Shown one piece after another: positions 47,991 through 57,533 of a stretch of 64,000 bases of DNA (position 1 is the first letter of the stretch; each line of letters opens with the position of its first letter). Source of the stretch: Lojkania enalia (taxonomy: Eukaryota; Ascomycota; Dothideomycetes; Pleosporales). The notes below the pieces were generated by a model, which saw only the letters and a list, made by a program, of their open reading frames with translations, was not told the origin of the DNA and searched no databases. The stretch spans positions 1-64,000 of the forward strand of contig ML986811.1 in assembly GCA_010094045.1 (NCBI GenBank), given 5' to 3'. The translations under genes were made by a program, and so were the position numbers.

Positions 47991-50405
47991 ATGGCGCAAC
48001 AGTCGCCCGATTGGAAGAGTCTGTTTCTCGAAGAGCAGCGCAGACGTGAGGTTGCAGAGAGAGCGCAGGAGGAAGAAAAACAAAGACGCAAAGAGGAACA
48101 ACGCAGACGCAAAGAGGAACAACGCAGACGCGAAGAGGAACAACGCAGACGCGAAGAGGAACAACGCAGACGCGAAGAGGAACAACGCAGACGCGAAGAG
48201 GAACAACGCAGACGCGAAGAGGAACAACGCAGACGCGAAGAAGCAGAGCGCGCACAGGAAACGGCCGAAGAAAGAACTCGCAAGACGACTCTCCCGGAGT
48301 TCCTCGACGCCTGCCACAACCACCTCCACGCAGGTCTCGCCATCCAGACCGATACCACCTTATCAACGCGAGGCGACCCAGCAAATGCAAATAACAAGCT
48401 TCGGCCTGAGAGGCTCCTCGTATGGGAGGACTTCCCAGCACAACAAGCAGCCATCTGGGATGATCTTATGGAATGCGACCTGGTCTTGGAGCGGCACTTC
48501 ACCTCGCTACATACTTTAGAGGAGTCTGGTGAAGCTGTTAGACGAAGGATGATGAGCTCTGAGCTCGATCTACACTTGTTTCAGCGCTCTACTGTTGAAG
48601 ACCATGTATCTTCAATCATCGAACGTTTACACGATGACCGGACATTGCGAAGGAAATTTGGACTCCAAGGTTCGGTAAGGTTTGAGAACCACGCGAACAC
48701 CCTCAGCCCAGAATCGCAACTACAGGAGGGTATAGAGCAGATAACAGTGTCAGGGTCTCGACGGCGGTCACCACGCCTACGAGCTAAGGCTAAGGAGCCA
48801 CAGTCGGTCGCCACAGGTCGTACAAGACTAACACGATCCTCCCGTCCTCGTGCAGATCAGTTCTGTGTCTACAACACAAGCACCCATAACGCAGAGAATC
48901 GTATTGCAGCCTTTATTATCGAGTATAAGGCGCCGCATAAGCTGCCGCTCGGTTATATCTACGAAGGGCTAGAAGAGATGGTGTTTAATGATGTGGTCTG
49001 GTATAAAGAAACCGACACTCCGCGAGACCACTTTCGCCGATTGATTGCTGCGGTTATCACCCAGGCTTTTTCCTATATGGTGAAGATGGGATCGGAGTAT
49101 GGCTGCGTTTGCACCGGCGAGGCATCTATCTTCCTACGGATTCCTGAGGACCCTAGGACAGTCTACTACTTCCTGTCGGTACCTAAAGGTGACGTCGGGG
49201 AATCTACAGGATGGACGCCAGACTTAGATGGAGCGAATCGCCTGCATTTGACAGCTGTTGGCCAGATGCTGGCTTTCACGCTTCGAGCGCTGCAGACGCC
49301 GCCCCGTAACCACGAGTGGCGTGCCAACGCCGCCTCTCAACTCAACGGATGGGAGGTTATATATGATGATCTGCTGGATACTATCCCCCTAGAAGATGCG
49401 CCGTCATCAGAGTACCGCCCGCCTCGGCACGACGAGTTCCTTCGCATGTCACCTATTCAGCTCCGGCGGAGACAGACCCCAATCACCTCCCAAAGCTGTG
49501 CGGGGCCGCGGGATCAGCACGCAGCCAGTGACGAGGAACCTGATTCTGATACTCCGAGCCGACGGCGACCTTCACCCCAGGGTCTGCCTCGCACCCACGC
49601 CACTGCCAGCAGCTCCTCGCCTAGTCGGAGTTCTCGCAGAGGACGGAGCGGACAGTATTGCACTCAAAAGTGCCTACTTGGGTTGGTCAAAGGGGGTCCA
49701 CTTGACCTGTCGTGCCCAAATGTGCGAGATCATGGGGAAAGCTATCATCAGATCGATCTACCCACTTTTCTCTCCCGTATACGCCGACAGCTCTCAGACG
49801 ACCTGGATACCGACTGTGAGCCTGTGAGTCGACCTGGAGCTTGTGGCGTCTTATTCCGAGTTCGGCTGAAATCGCACGGGTACGCGGTCGCAGCCAAATG
49901 TACTCCCATTGACTTCGTCCACCGTCTTGAACATGAGGCTACCGTCTACGACGTCCTCCGTCCGATCCAGGGTATACATGTGCCCGTTCATCTAGGCAAC
50001 GTTGACCTGGAAAGCCCCTACTACTATGAGGGTATCTGTGAGCTTGTTCACATGATGTTCCTTAGTTTTGGAGGGGAGCTTATCTCCAAGCACCTCACCC
50101 ACGAGAACATAGCTTACGTCAGTCAACTGGCTGACTGCTCGGCACAAGCAATTCACGACCTTGGGGTTCTACACAAAGACCTCAAGCCTCGCAACATGCT
50201 GTGGAGCGAGGAGACTGGTCAAGTGATGGTGATCGATTTTGAGCGAGCAGAAATTGTCAAGCGACGAGCTGTGCTGGGCGCCATCTCGCCAAATCGAAAG
50301 AGGAAGAGAGCGTCTAAGGATAAGGCCAAGTCTAGAGTAGATGGCTCTTGGTTGTTTGAGCAGGAAAGATGGAGGGTGGCTATTGAATTACGCAGCTTGA
50401 CCTAA
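47991..50405 (+). CDS. Coiled-coil / nuclease-like / kinase-like multidomain protein (804 aa)
   Basis: Single uninterrupted frame with a good start (AACATGG). Order: heptad-repeat coiled coil (about residues 20-90, EEQRRRE units); a conserved helical segment (about 140-230); a basic disordered linker; an alpha/beta domain around residues 290-450 with IIEYKAPHK (E311, K313), resembling the E-x-K of PD-(D/E)XK nucleases; a disordered linker (480-560); and a C-terminal kinase-like fold from about 610. The kinase shows beta-3 Lys K636 (VAAK), HKDLKPRN (D730, N735) and DFE (D749) in place of DFG, so it is atypical but may bind ATP. I know related uncharacterised proteins from many ascomycetes. The nuclease reading is inference; the kinase reading is firmer. 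Nuclease-kinase fusions also occur among Crinkler-type proteins, a possible but unproven link. Confidence 0.8.
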   Translation: MAQQSPDWKSLFLEEQRRREVAERAQEEEKQRRKEEQRRRKEEQRRREEEQRRREEEQRRREEEQRRREEEQRRREEEQRRREEAERAQETAEERTRKTTLPEFLDACHNHLHAGLAIQTDTTLSTRGDPANANNKLRPERLLVWEDFPAQQAAIWDDLMECDLVLERHFTSLHTLEESGEAVRRRMMSSELDLHLFQRSTVEDHVSSIIERLHDDRTLRRKFGLQGSVRFENHANTLSPESQLQEGIEQITVSGSRRRSPRLRAKAKEPQSVATGRTRLTRSSRPRADQFCVYNTSTHNAENRIAAFIIEYKAPHKLPLGYIYEGLEEMVFNDVVWYKETDTPRDHFRRLIAAVITQAFSYMVKMGSEYGCVCTGEASIFLRIPEDPRTVYYFLSVPKGDVGESTGWTPDLDGANRLHLTAVGQMLAFTLRALQTPPRNHEWRANAASQLNGWEVIYDDLLDTIPLEDAPSSEYRPPRHDEFLRMSPIQLRRRQTPITSQSCAGPRDQHAASDEEPDSDTPSRRRPSPQGLPRTHATASSSSPSRSSRRGRSGQYCTQKCLLGLVKGGPLDLSCPNVRDHGESYHQIDLPTFLSRIRRQLSDDLDTDCEPVSRPGACGVLFRVRLKSHGYAVAAKCTPIDFVHRLEHEATVYDVLRPIQGIHVPVHLGNVDLESPYYYEGICELVHMMFLSFGGELISKHLTHENIAYVSQLADCSAQAIHDLGVLHKDLKPRNMLWSEETGQVMVIDFERAEIVKRRAVLGAISPNRKRKRASKDKAKSRVDGSWLFEQERWRVAIELRSLT
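48093..48239 (+). repeat. 21-bp coding minisatellite, seven units
   Basis: Units start at 48,093, 48,114, 48,135, 48,156, 48,177, 48,198 and 48,219, each GAGGAACAACGCAGACGC plus AAA or GAA. Each encodes EEQRRRK or EEQRRRE, one coiled-coil heptad, so unit gain or loss lengthens the coil without changing frame. The later units are identical, implying recent expansion. Confidence 0.97.
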
Positions 50406-51085
50406 CTCGTGAAGTTGGGTAGCGTTAGAAATTTATATTTGCCAATGTATATATTATTATAGTTCGGAACTGCCAGCTGGAAGATCAGTATTAAATGCTA
50501 TCAACAAAGGAGGGTTTTAACTACACGCTCTGAAGCCAGAACCTCTCCTCCCCTTCAAGTCTCAGTATGAGCTTCGCGATCTCATCCCGCAGTATGTCGC
50601 ACATATTACTCGAATCCCAGTGTACCTTTATCATACTTGGCCAAGACTGCTTTTGTCTGCAGCAACCGACACTTAATCCTCCTACGTCTTAATTCCCATT
50701 ATTCGTGCATTTCACTTTGTGCGCCCTGCTTTTAGTGCCCGAGAGGGATGCACAGAACTGTGCTTCGTCGTTTAGGCGTCTCACAAGTCGTGGAATGGGC
50801 AATAAATCGAGCGCAATAGAAAAAGGGCATTAGCGAGACAAAATAGCACAAGTTCAGCCAAAGGAGCAGCAAGGTGCCCTGTCGTGATGTTGCGCGTGTA
50901 GAATGCTGGGGAACGGACTCTCGGGGCATAACACGTCCCTCGGCTGCTCCCCGGCGAAATGGTGCTGCAGCTAGCGTCAGCGGGGTGTGTCTTGGTGTTC
51001 CTTTGGCTTGGTGTTTGCTGTTGGCTTCCTCCACTTCAAACTCGGCTTCATATATAAGCGCTTCGATCCTACGGTTCCAAAGGAC
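50406..51085. other. Intergenic region
   Basis: 3' flank of the 804-residue gene and promoter of the former DUF7924 gene. A TATA-like CATATATAAGC lies at about 51,048-51,058. Open frames here overlap each other and lack recognisable domains. Confidence 0.5.
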
Positions 51086-52884
51086 ATGGCTAGCGACTCA
51101 GCATCTGTCGCCGCTCAGAAGAGACAGCGTATGTCAACCCCGGCGGACAAAGGTACGAAGCATCAAGTCTCGCAGTACTACGCGACCATTCCAACTTTCG
51201 CAGCGCAACAGCATCAGGGGATCAGCAAAGCCACGCGACGCAGTGCACGCATACTAGTAATTGAGAAGGGCTCTAAATCTCAGATGCAAGTGGCATGTAT
51301 ATGCTAACCTTTTCCTATTATCGATAATCTAAAATAGCTCACAAGAACGTCCCAGATCCTCAGGAGAGCGTGAAATAAGCCGTCGCGGCGAGAAAGCGAA
51401 AACGAGACCTCGAGAGCTTTACATCGACCGAACGTCCATACAAACGTCTACAAACCCGAAACCTTCTCTAAACCAAGTCTCGCGAGCAAGTCGAGATACC
51501 AAAGCGACTACGCGAAGGCGAATTCCCGTCCTACGCTTCGCCCGGGCCGTCACCCAAACGAGTACGAACATTTGCGGCCCCTGCCAGCAAGCCAATTTAA
51601 AAGACGATCAGCGAGGCTCGGATCGAGTTCTAGAGAGATAACGGAACCTGGCCGACGGATGAAGAAGAGAAAAGCATGGACCGATTTCAGGACATTGTCT
51701 GTCATGCGCTGGCACGAAAGAAATCATCGGCTTTTCTTCGCCGAAAGCGTTCGGATGCCAGCATAAATACAGACACAGTTCCAACGCGACCGCCGAGCGA
51801 TCAACAACCGCGGGAACAGAAGAGCGCCCCATACAGACATCCACGATATGAAAGCCAACTCAGTGAGCGCGGCAGCTTCATGAGCAGATACAAAGGAGGC
51901 AGCGGCGTCGAAAGCAATATGCTTTGCAAAAAGCTTCTGGAGTCTCCCCGGTCGCCGCCGAAAGACACCTTTTTTGCAGACAGCCTGTTCGAAGATACTT
52001 TAGAATCAATTAAAGATAGGAATGAGACAAGAGTGATCCGGGACATCGCTCAGCTCATTGTTCCTCCTACCGAAATTTTAGCAATTCGCGGCGCCAGGCA
52101 TTTATCGATTCTCCGAGAAACCCCTAACGCAGGCTGGAACAATGCTATTCCTTTTTCCGGACCACGTCCACAACTAGATAGCCTTGGATTTAAACGAGAA
52201 GCTTTTACCTGAGAACGACTGCAGAAGCTCCAGCCTTTTATTGGAAATGAATTGGAAGATTGTTCGTATTTCGCAGCCAGGTACGACATGTACTTTCCAT
52301 TTCTTACGAGCGAAGTGAAATGCGGAGCATCCGCACTTAACGTCGCTAATCGGCAAAACGCGCACAGTCAAACTGTTTTGTTACGGGGCCTGTTCGAGCT
52401 GTTCCGACTAGTCGGCCGGGAGAAGGGACTTCACAGCGAAATCTGCGGCTTTTTAATTTCGCACAGTAATGTGGATGTGCGAATTTAGGGACATTTAATT
52501 ATCATCAACAGGAACGATCCTAAATTCTACCGGGAACCTATTACCAAGTTCGATATTTCGAAGACAGTACAAGCAGACAACAGATAGATAGCGTAGACAG
52601 TTATGAATATTCTCGATCTATGGGTTTCTGATCATTCTGAAAGAGTCTGTTCTGCTATCAACATGTTACCCGTTGGTCTGAATTTTGAAGTTTCCGAGCT
52701 ATCGGACCCTCAATCTCCAGACCCAGAGCTAGCCTCTTCACGCTCACGCCTGTCTCAACAACTTGGAGAGTACAGCTTAACCGGACGAGTGGTACCAGAT
52801 AGCCAGCTGAGCGTCTAGCCAATCACCCCAGGCACAGCAGTCCTGTCTGGATCCAGCAACTCTAAGAAGAACAAAACAAGGTAA
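51086..52884 (+). pseudogene. DUF7924 family gene, inactivated by nine in-frame stops
   Basis: Exon 1 (51,086-51,296) and exon 2 (51,338-52,884) join across a 41-bp intron (GTATATGCTAAC ... AAAATAG) in one frame of about 585 codons. The frame is never shifted but contains stops at 51,376, 51,469, 51,598, 51,631, 52,210, 52,486, 52,585, 52,594 and 52,816. Between them the family sequence reads clearly: RKRKRDLES, TERPYKRLQTRN, ISEARIEF, GTWPTDEEEKSMDRFQD, LARKKSS, YFPFLTSEVKCG, NRQNAHS, LRGLFELFRLV, and LSQQLGEYSL near the end. The EVKCG motif resembles the E-x-K of PD-(D/E)XK enzymes. At least some stops (ARIEF followed by TAG, where the family has Trp) fit G-to-A change as in RIP; others need transversions. 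Confidence 0.85.
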
Positions 52885-53156
52885 CGGCTTTCATCTTCCC
52901 ATCTACGTCGGGCTCGAGCCGCCGAAAACATCCTCATTATTAGCGCCTCCGCCTTCAGTGTAGTCCACCTGAATTTAAGGCCATGCTATGTTTAGAGATA
53001 AGCCGGTGTGTCGTACTTTCGATCGTAAGATGGCTTAGAGTCTTCCTCAATAATATTTATATCGCTGCCCCGTTTCCCAACAATAAGTACTTCTTTGCAT
53101 TGGTCGTTTGAGTAATAGGTCTTTCGCAAGGGCACGTCCATCGAGCTGTGCCGTCG
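52885..53156. other. Intergenic region
   Basis: No gene or structured element seen. Confidence 0.4.
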
Positions 53157-53510
53157 CTAGGTGTATGAACGCATAGCGAGATGGATTAGAGGACGGTCCA
53201 TATCATTACACCGTGCATTATCATCACCGTTTCCGTCCTTCCAATCGCGCGCGTTGAGAAATGTTCTCATTAGTAGAGTGGGAAGGCTGAAGGTGTTACT
53301 TTCGTTTAACATGGGTGGATTATTGCTGCTGAGTTGCAATGCGCTCTGCTCAGGCAGGATATTTTCAACATCTTCACTTCTTCGCCGCACTCGGTCTATC
53401 GGTGCGATGCGAACTAGGGACAGGTACGGCCGTGGGGGAGACATGGTGCGCTTCCACTTCGAGGACGCCGGAGAGTACTTCGGGGCGGCTCCGTCGGGTG
53501 GTAGAGGATG
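53157..53510 (-). pseudogene. Coding relic, duplicated copy 1
   Basis: On the minus strand an open stretch reads APKYSPASSKWKRTMSPP, then RRRSEDVENILPEQSA, LQLSSNNPPMLNESNTF. The copy at 54,248-54,530 has the same layout at protein level. No start, splice sites or full domain can be set, so this looks like a decayed, duplicated gene piece of unknown family. Confidence 0.4.
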
Positions 53511-54247
53511 GCAAGCACGATCCTGGTCTAGAGAGAAGTTACGAGCGCAGCCCGACAGGGCTGCAAATTCTCCAGATCCAGCATGAAGCTAGCAGGCCCA
53601 TTGTTATATTCGTGAAGGCCTATTCGCGGATAGGCCTAGTTTGGTACCTATCCGAGAAACGACCTGGGTCCTGTTTTGGTTCCCTTCGAACATCATTTCT
53701 TTGAAGGGGCCTGATTTTGGTATATAAGTAATGGTTAGCATTGTGTAACGGCTAATTGAATGCCAACTTATTCCTCTTCCAACATCTCCGAAGCACTTGG
53801 ACCAGTATGCCAGCGTTCCAAAAGCTCAATAGCCAATATGGTCTCTATTCGCAAAGGATGGTAACCTCCGTAGTTTCGACACTCATCTATCACGCTAGCC
53901 CAAATTTTACCAGGGTAGTTCCGAAGGCGTTAAGGTCCTACAACCTATTCTGATTCTTAATTCCTGACTTCAGGCTCCAGTGTCCGTTTCGGGCACCCAA
54001 CCTTCTTTAAGCTCTCGATTACGAACGCTCTCCGGGGTACTAATACTATATCGCGTTCCATTAACTAGAGGTAATCAAGGAAGTTCCCTTCGGCTCTGTC
54101 CAAGATGCCTACACTTGCTAAAAAGACTCAAAGTTGCGGTGATGTGGATGAACCCGAAGTCAACGTCATCGGCTAGCCGGCCACTAAGCCGCTCAACTTC
54201 CGCAGGGCTTCTTTTAGACCATCCAGACTCTCTGTTATCGTCGGTGG

Positions 54248-54530
54248 CTATGAGCTCCCCAGATAGGCTTCTCGCGGGTTGAGCTTAAGTATCGCTTTGG
54301 GCTGTCGACTCGTAGGAGGGATAAAAGTATTCTTTTCGTTTAACTCGGATGGATTGCTGCTACTTAGTTGCGAGGCGCTCAGCTCAGGTAGGACGTCGTC
54401 AATAGCTTCAGTTTTTCGCCGCGTTCGGTGCCGCTGGGATACGAGCTGGGGATAGATACGGTCATAGGGGTGACATGGCACGCTTCCGCTTCGAGGGCAC
54501 TGGAAAGTGCTTCGGGGCGGCTTAGCGGCA
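54248..54530 (-). pseudogene. Coding relic, duplicated copy 2
   Basis: Minus strand reads APKHFPVPSKRKRAMSP, then after a frame change RRKTEAIDDVLPELSA and SQLSSSNPSELNEKNTF, parallel to the copy at 53,157-53,510. The frame change between the two parts marks it as decayed. Sequence between the copies (53,600-54,240) also gives partly open minus-strand frames without a recognised family. Confidence 0.4.
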
Positions 54531-54833
54531 GGAAAGACGCTTTTCTACTTCAAACAACTGTGCCCAACGCTTAGGGCTGTTTTCAGCATGAAATTTGCGC
54601 AAGCATATGTGGGCAGAGGTGATGCATAGTTGGGTTTAATTAGGATGGAGAGGTGGCTACGAATACGTGTTTTGGGCTCTTTTCGGGAGCTTAAGCTATT
54701 GGAGATAGATGCTCTTTATACGGGGGCTGGCGAACAAGTTCAGACTCCCAGAATATCTGTGCTAAGATTTCATGTGGTGAATCACCGTGATTCCCGCGAG
54801 AAGTTGAGCAAAGACTTCTGCCGTGAGTCAAGA

Positions 54834-55768
54834 TCACCAAGATGCATAGCATCGTTTTTCTGCCTCTAGGGCTAGAACGACCTCCTTCGCAGTCTCAAAC
54901 TTGCGCTCACAACAGCATCCAGCGATAACGCTTCCAAACGGCACACTAGATAGGTCCGGAAATACACCTTGGGTGAACAGCGTTTGCACACGATCGCCAT
55001 ATGCAAACCTCTCCTCATTCCGGGGTGCCGGCCCTTCATGGAAAGGGTAATGGCCGGTTATGATGATATAGATGACGATGCCTAAACTGAAAATATCAAC
55101 TTTTGGCGATTTGAAACTTGTTAACTGTGGGTCCATAAACGGATCATCGGGGAGTAGATTGCCATCTAAACCCAGCTCGAGGCATCTAGAGCCACCAAAG
55201 TCGGCGAGAAGTAGGTCTGGAGTCTGGCCGGCCTGATGAACAAGTATATTTGTAGTGCCTAGATTCGAGTGGATAATGCCTTTCTCGTGGACGTAAGCAA
55301 CGGCTTCAGCGATCTGAAGGCACCATTTCTCTTTCAAAGCGTCGTCGATCTCATTATCGTGCCTCTCAATATACGACTGAAGGTCTCCACAATCTGCCTC
55401 GCCGAGCAACAAGCCGTCCTTCTTGCCCTCAATCCCGTAGGGCCCATAGTACCTAATGCCTAGAATTAGGATCGTAATGTTGTAGATATGGGAACATACC
55501 GAACAATCCTAGGATGGACTCCTAGCCGGTTTAGCAGTTGCCTCTCTACAGCGAAAGCATTCTGAAACTCCGCAACAAGTTTCTCGCTAACTTGAGTCCG
55601 TGGCATTTTGCAAACCAAGCCTTTCCTCACAAGATAGACGGTGGCTGTGCGCCCATAGTTACTGATTATCTCCATGAGGATGGATTTAGATAAAGGTAGT
55701 GATTGTGGTTGGTAGGACAAAGATAAGCGCTGAAAGGGGGGTCTTGGCTTGGCATCTAGCTGACTCAT
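54834..55768 (-). CDS. Small protein kinase-like protein with altered HRD motif (295 aa)
   Basis: Exon 1 is 55,500-55,768 and exon 2 is 54,834-55,452 (minus). The 47-bp intron has GTATGT, a CCTAAT branch and TTAG. The frame is continuous with 295 codons plus stop. Kinase elements: beta-3 Lys K54 (LVCK), alpha-C Glu E75, IIHSNLGTTNIL with H151-S152-N153 where HRD is expected, N158, DFG at D174, and a complete C-lobe (PKVDIFSLGIVIY). The glycine-rich loop is weak. The catalytic Asp is replaced by Asn, so it may be a pseudokinase, although Lys, DFG Asp and Asn are kept. The first ATG (MSQLDAK) is used; an ATG at residue 32 is possible. Its 5' leader is partly duplicated upstream. Confidence 0.75.
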
Positions 55769-55896
55769 TAAATATCGTGTATTTGCGAACAACCATAAGC
55801 CGTCCTAAATTTGAATTCTTCATGAGGTCAAATATCCGCACATGCAAAATCTTGGCATCTAGCGAACTCATAAAATCACGTGTATTCGGGAATAAA
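55751..55896. repeat. Duplicated 42-bp leader including the start codon
   Basis: 55,751-55,792 and 55,855-55,896 are similar (both begin GGCATCTAGC and include GTGTATT). On the minus strand both encode MS-LDAK behind similar leaders, so a second, non-productive copy of the start lies 104 bp upstream of the kinase-like gene. Confidence 0.75.
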
Positions 55897-56067
55897 GCAT
55901 TATTAGACGCCCAATTACAATTTGATTTTTAATAAAATTCAAAGCTTTTCCACACATATACCGAGGTCCACCACCTAAAAGAGACAGCACGTTCGGCCTA
56001 CTGCTATCAAACTCTGAAACTGTTAGCGTACGACTACCCTAAAAACGGCACTTTAGGGAACGCACCA
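55897..56067. other. Intergenic region
   Basis: No structured feature seen. Confidence 0.3.
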
Positions 56068-56244
56068 TCAGGGATTTTTGCAATCCGCTTTGCCACATTT
56101 CCCTGTGTTTGAGCCGGAACCAACCCATTCCTTTGTTGGCTTGTGGTCAGGTTTGTCTTTTTCAGGGCATGTCGTAGTGTTTTCTTCTTCCACTATATCC
56201 CCACAGCCATAATAAGCAGTTCTAGACACTATTGTATGGCACAT
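56068..56244 (-). CDS. Small cysteine-containing protein (58 aa), tentative
   Basis: Starting at the in-frame ATG (56,244) the frame reads MCHTIVSRTAYYGCGD, then TTCPEKDK and GKCGKADCKNP. The spaced Cys/His residues (C2, H3, C14, and three C-terminal cysteines) resemble small, probably zinc-binding fungal proteins that begin MC-Y/H and end with a CxxC-like pair. No signal peptide. Its shortness and lack of introns keep confidence low; it could be chance. Confidence 0.4.
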   Translation of the reverse strand: MCHTIVSRTAYYGCGDIVEEENTTTCPEKDKPDHKPTKEWVGSGSNTGKCGKADCKNP

Positions 56245-57533
56245 CTCGATCAGGAAACGGTGTTTGGGCGTAACAGGTAAGATGGCGCTACGGCGCACGT
56301 ATTGAATCGTGATTTTTCGTTGAAGGAAAGTGCTGGAGCAGTCTAACTTCTGGGAGGAGGGTCAATGTCCTTAAATATTGCCCGTAGACAACCGGTGGCC
56401 TCTCATCTTCTCCAACTTGATTATGGTATCTCGTTCTGTAATATCAACCGATTGAACGGCCGAACTACCCTTGGGGATAGGTATGCACGTCTCACTCTCA
56501 CTTTCTTGTGGCTGAACTGCTTGCTACCTAAATAGCCCTAGTTTAGTCGCGAATGGTGTTATGCTGTGTAATTGGTTCTCGAGTTTCTGCTAACGGTGTC
56601 ATGTGACTACCACCTGTTCTGCACCAGCAGATGAGTGTCTCGCCCAGAGACAGTCGCGTCATATTAGCCAATTGCAAAGTAGGAGCTACCTACCGTCCAA
56701 TGGGGGTTAGACATGATCCGCCAATCCAACTAGCCCTCAGCTCCGAGCACGCTTGGTAGATCAACGACCAGGATGGGAGAGTGGAGAAGTGCTAAACAAC
56801 TGTGCCGAAACTTCTCCTCGAAAATTCTTTTCGCAAGCACCCTTGTCCGATAACCATCCGAAACATCCCTGCTCGTTCTATTTCAATAGTGTTGCCAAGA
56901 CTAGAATACCCCACCTGCTGAGCGATCCATTACATCATTCTATTAGGGCTGCCCAACACGCCCAACACGCCCGACACTAGGCTTTTGCGCCCAACCCCCA
57001 CTATCGGCTTGTCACTTTTGGGTCGATATTGTGAGTCGAATTTGAGGCCCAAAGTTCAGCGTCTGCTCTTCGATATGCTACACTTTATGAAGACTTCCTT
57101 GGAGCAGAACGACCTCTCGATCTCACTTCTCTAGACGGCCCTCGAACCTTTCTAGTATACTCCTAAAACGAACGACTCCAGCAACTTCATCCGACAGATT
57201 ACATCGTTTCTTATTTCGATAGACGAGAACCCGATGGTATTGTTGCTCCCTTCATGCGGTGGAGACTCGTCTAACGTACCCTTAGTCGCTCGAGCGAAAG
57301 TCTCTCACCAAATCTGACTCGTTTTTCAACAATGCGACCATCGGCGCCACTGTTACTGGATCGGGGCAGATGATATACTGGAAGCAATGTACAATCACAG
57401 TTTACATAACGGGAAAAGAAGAGACGCCCGTGGAACAGTTTTCGGTGTGCGATGGTGAAGCACTTGTAAAGAAGGGTACCAGTCTTCTACTCGAGGGGGG
57501 CAAGGTGAAAGAAGAGTAGGTCAGATGTTTGGT
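56245..57533. other. Region with a possible decayed or unmodelled gene on plus strand
   Basis: At 57,070-57,250 a plus frame reads LYEDFLGAERPLDLTSLDG and LHPTDYIVSYFDRREPDGIV with one stop. At 57,320-57,515 another plus frame reads NATIGATVTGSGQMIYWKQ and EQFSVCDGEALVKKG, ending at TAG. A CTAAC...TTAG acceptor lies near 57,272-57,287 between them, so an intron is conceivable, but I could not join the frames without a stop. No family recognised. Short GCCCAACAC repeats lie at about 56,950-56,976. Confidence 0.35.

Noticed and set aside
47938..48502. Long frames on both strands over the start of the 804-residue gene
   Set aside because: They are shadows of the 21-bp repeat, whose length is a multiple of three and so opens all frames.
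50874..51307. Frames starting upstream of 51,086
   Set aside because: The part before the ATG at 51,086 is non-conserved promoter sequence; the real frame is that of the DUF7924 pseudogene.
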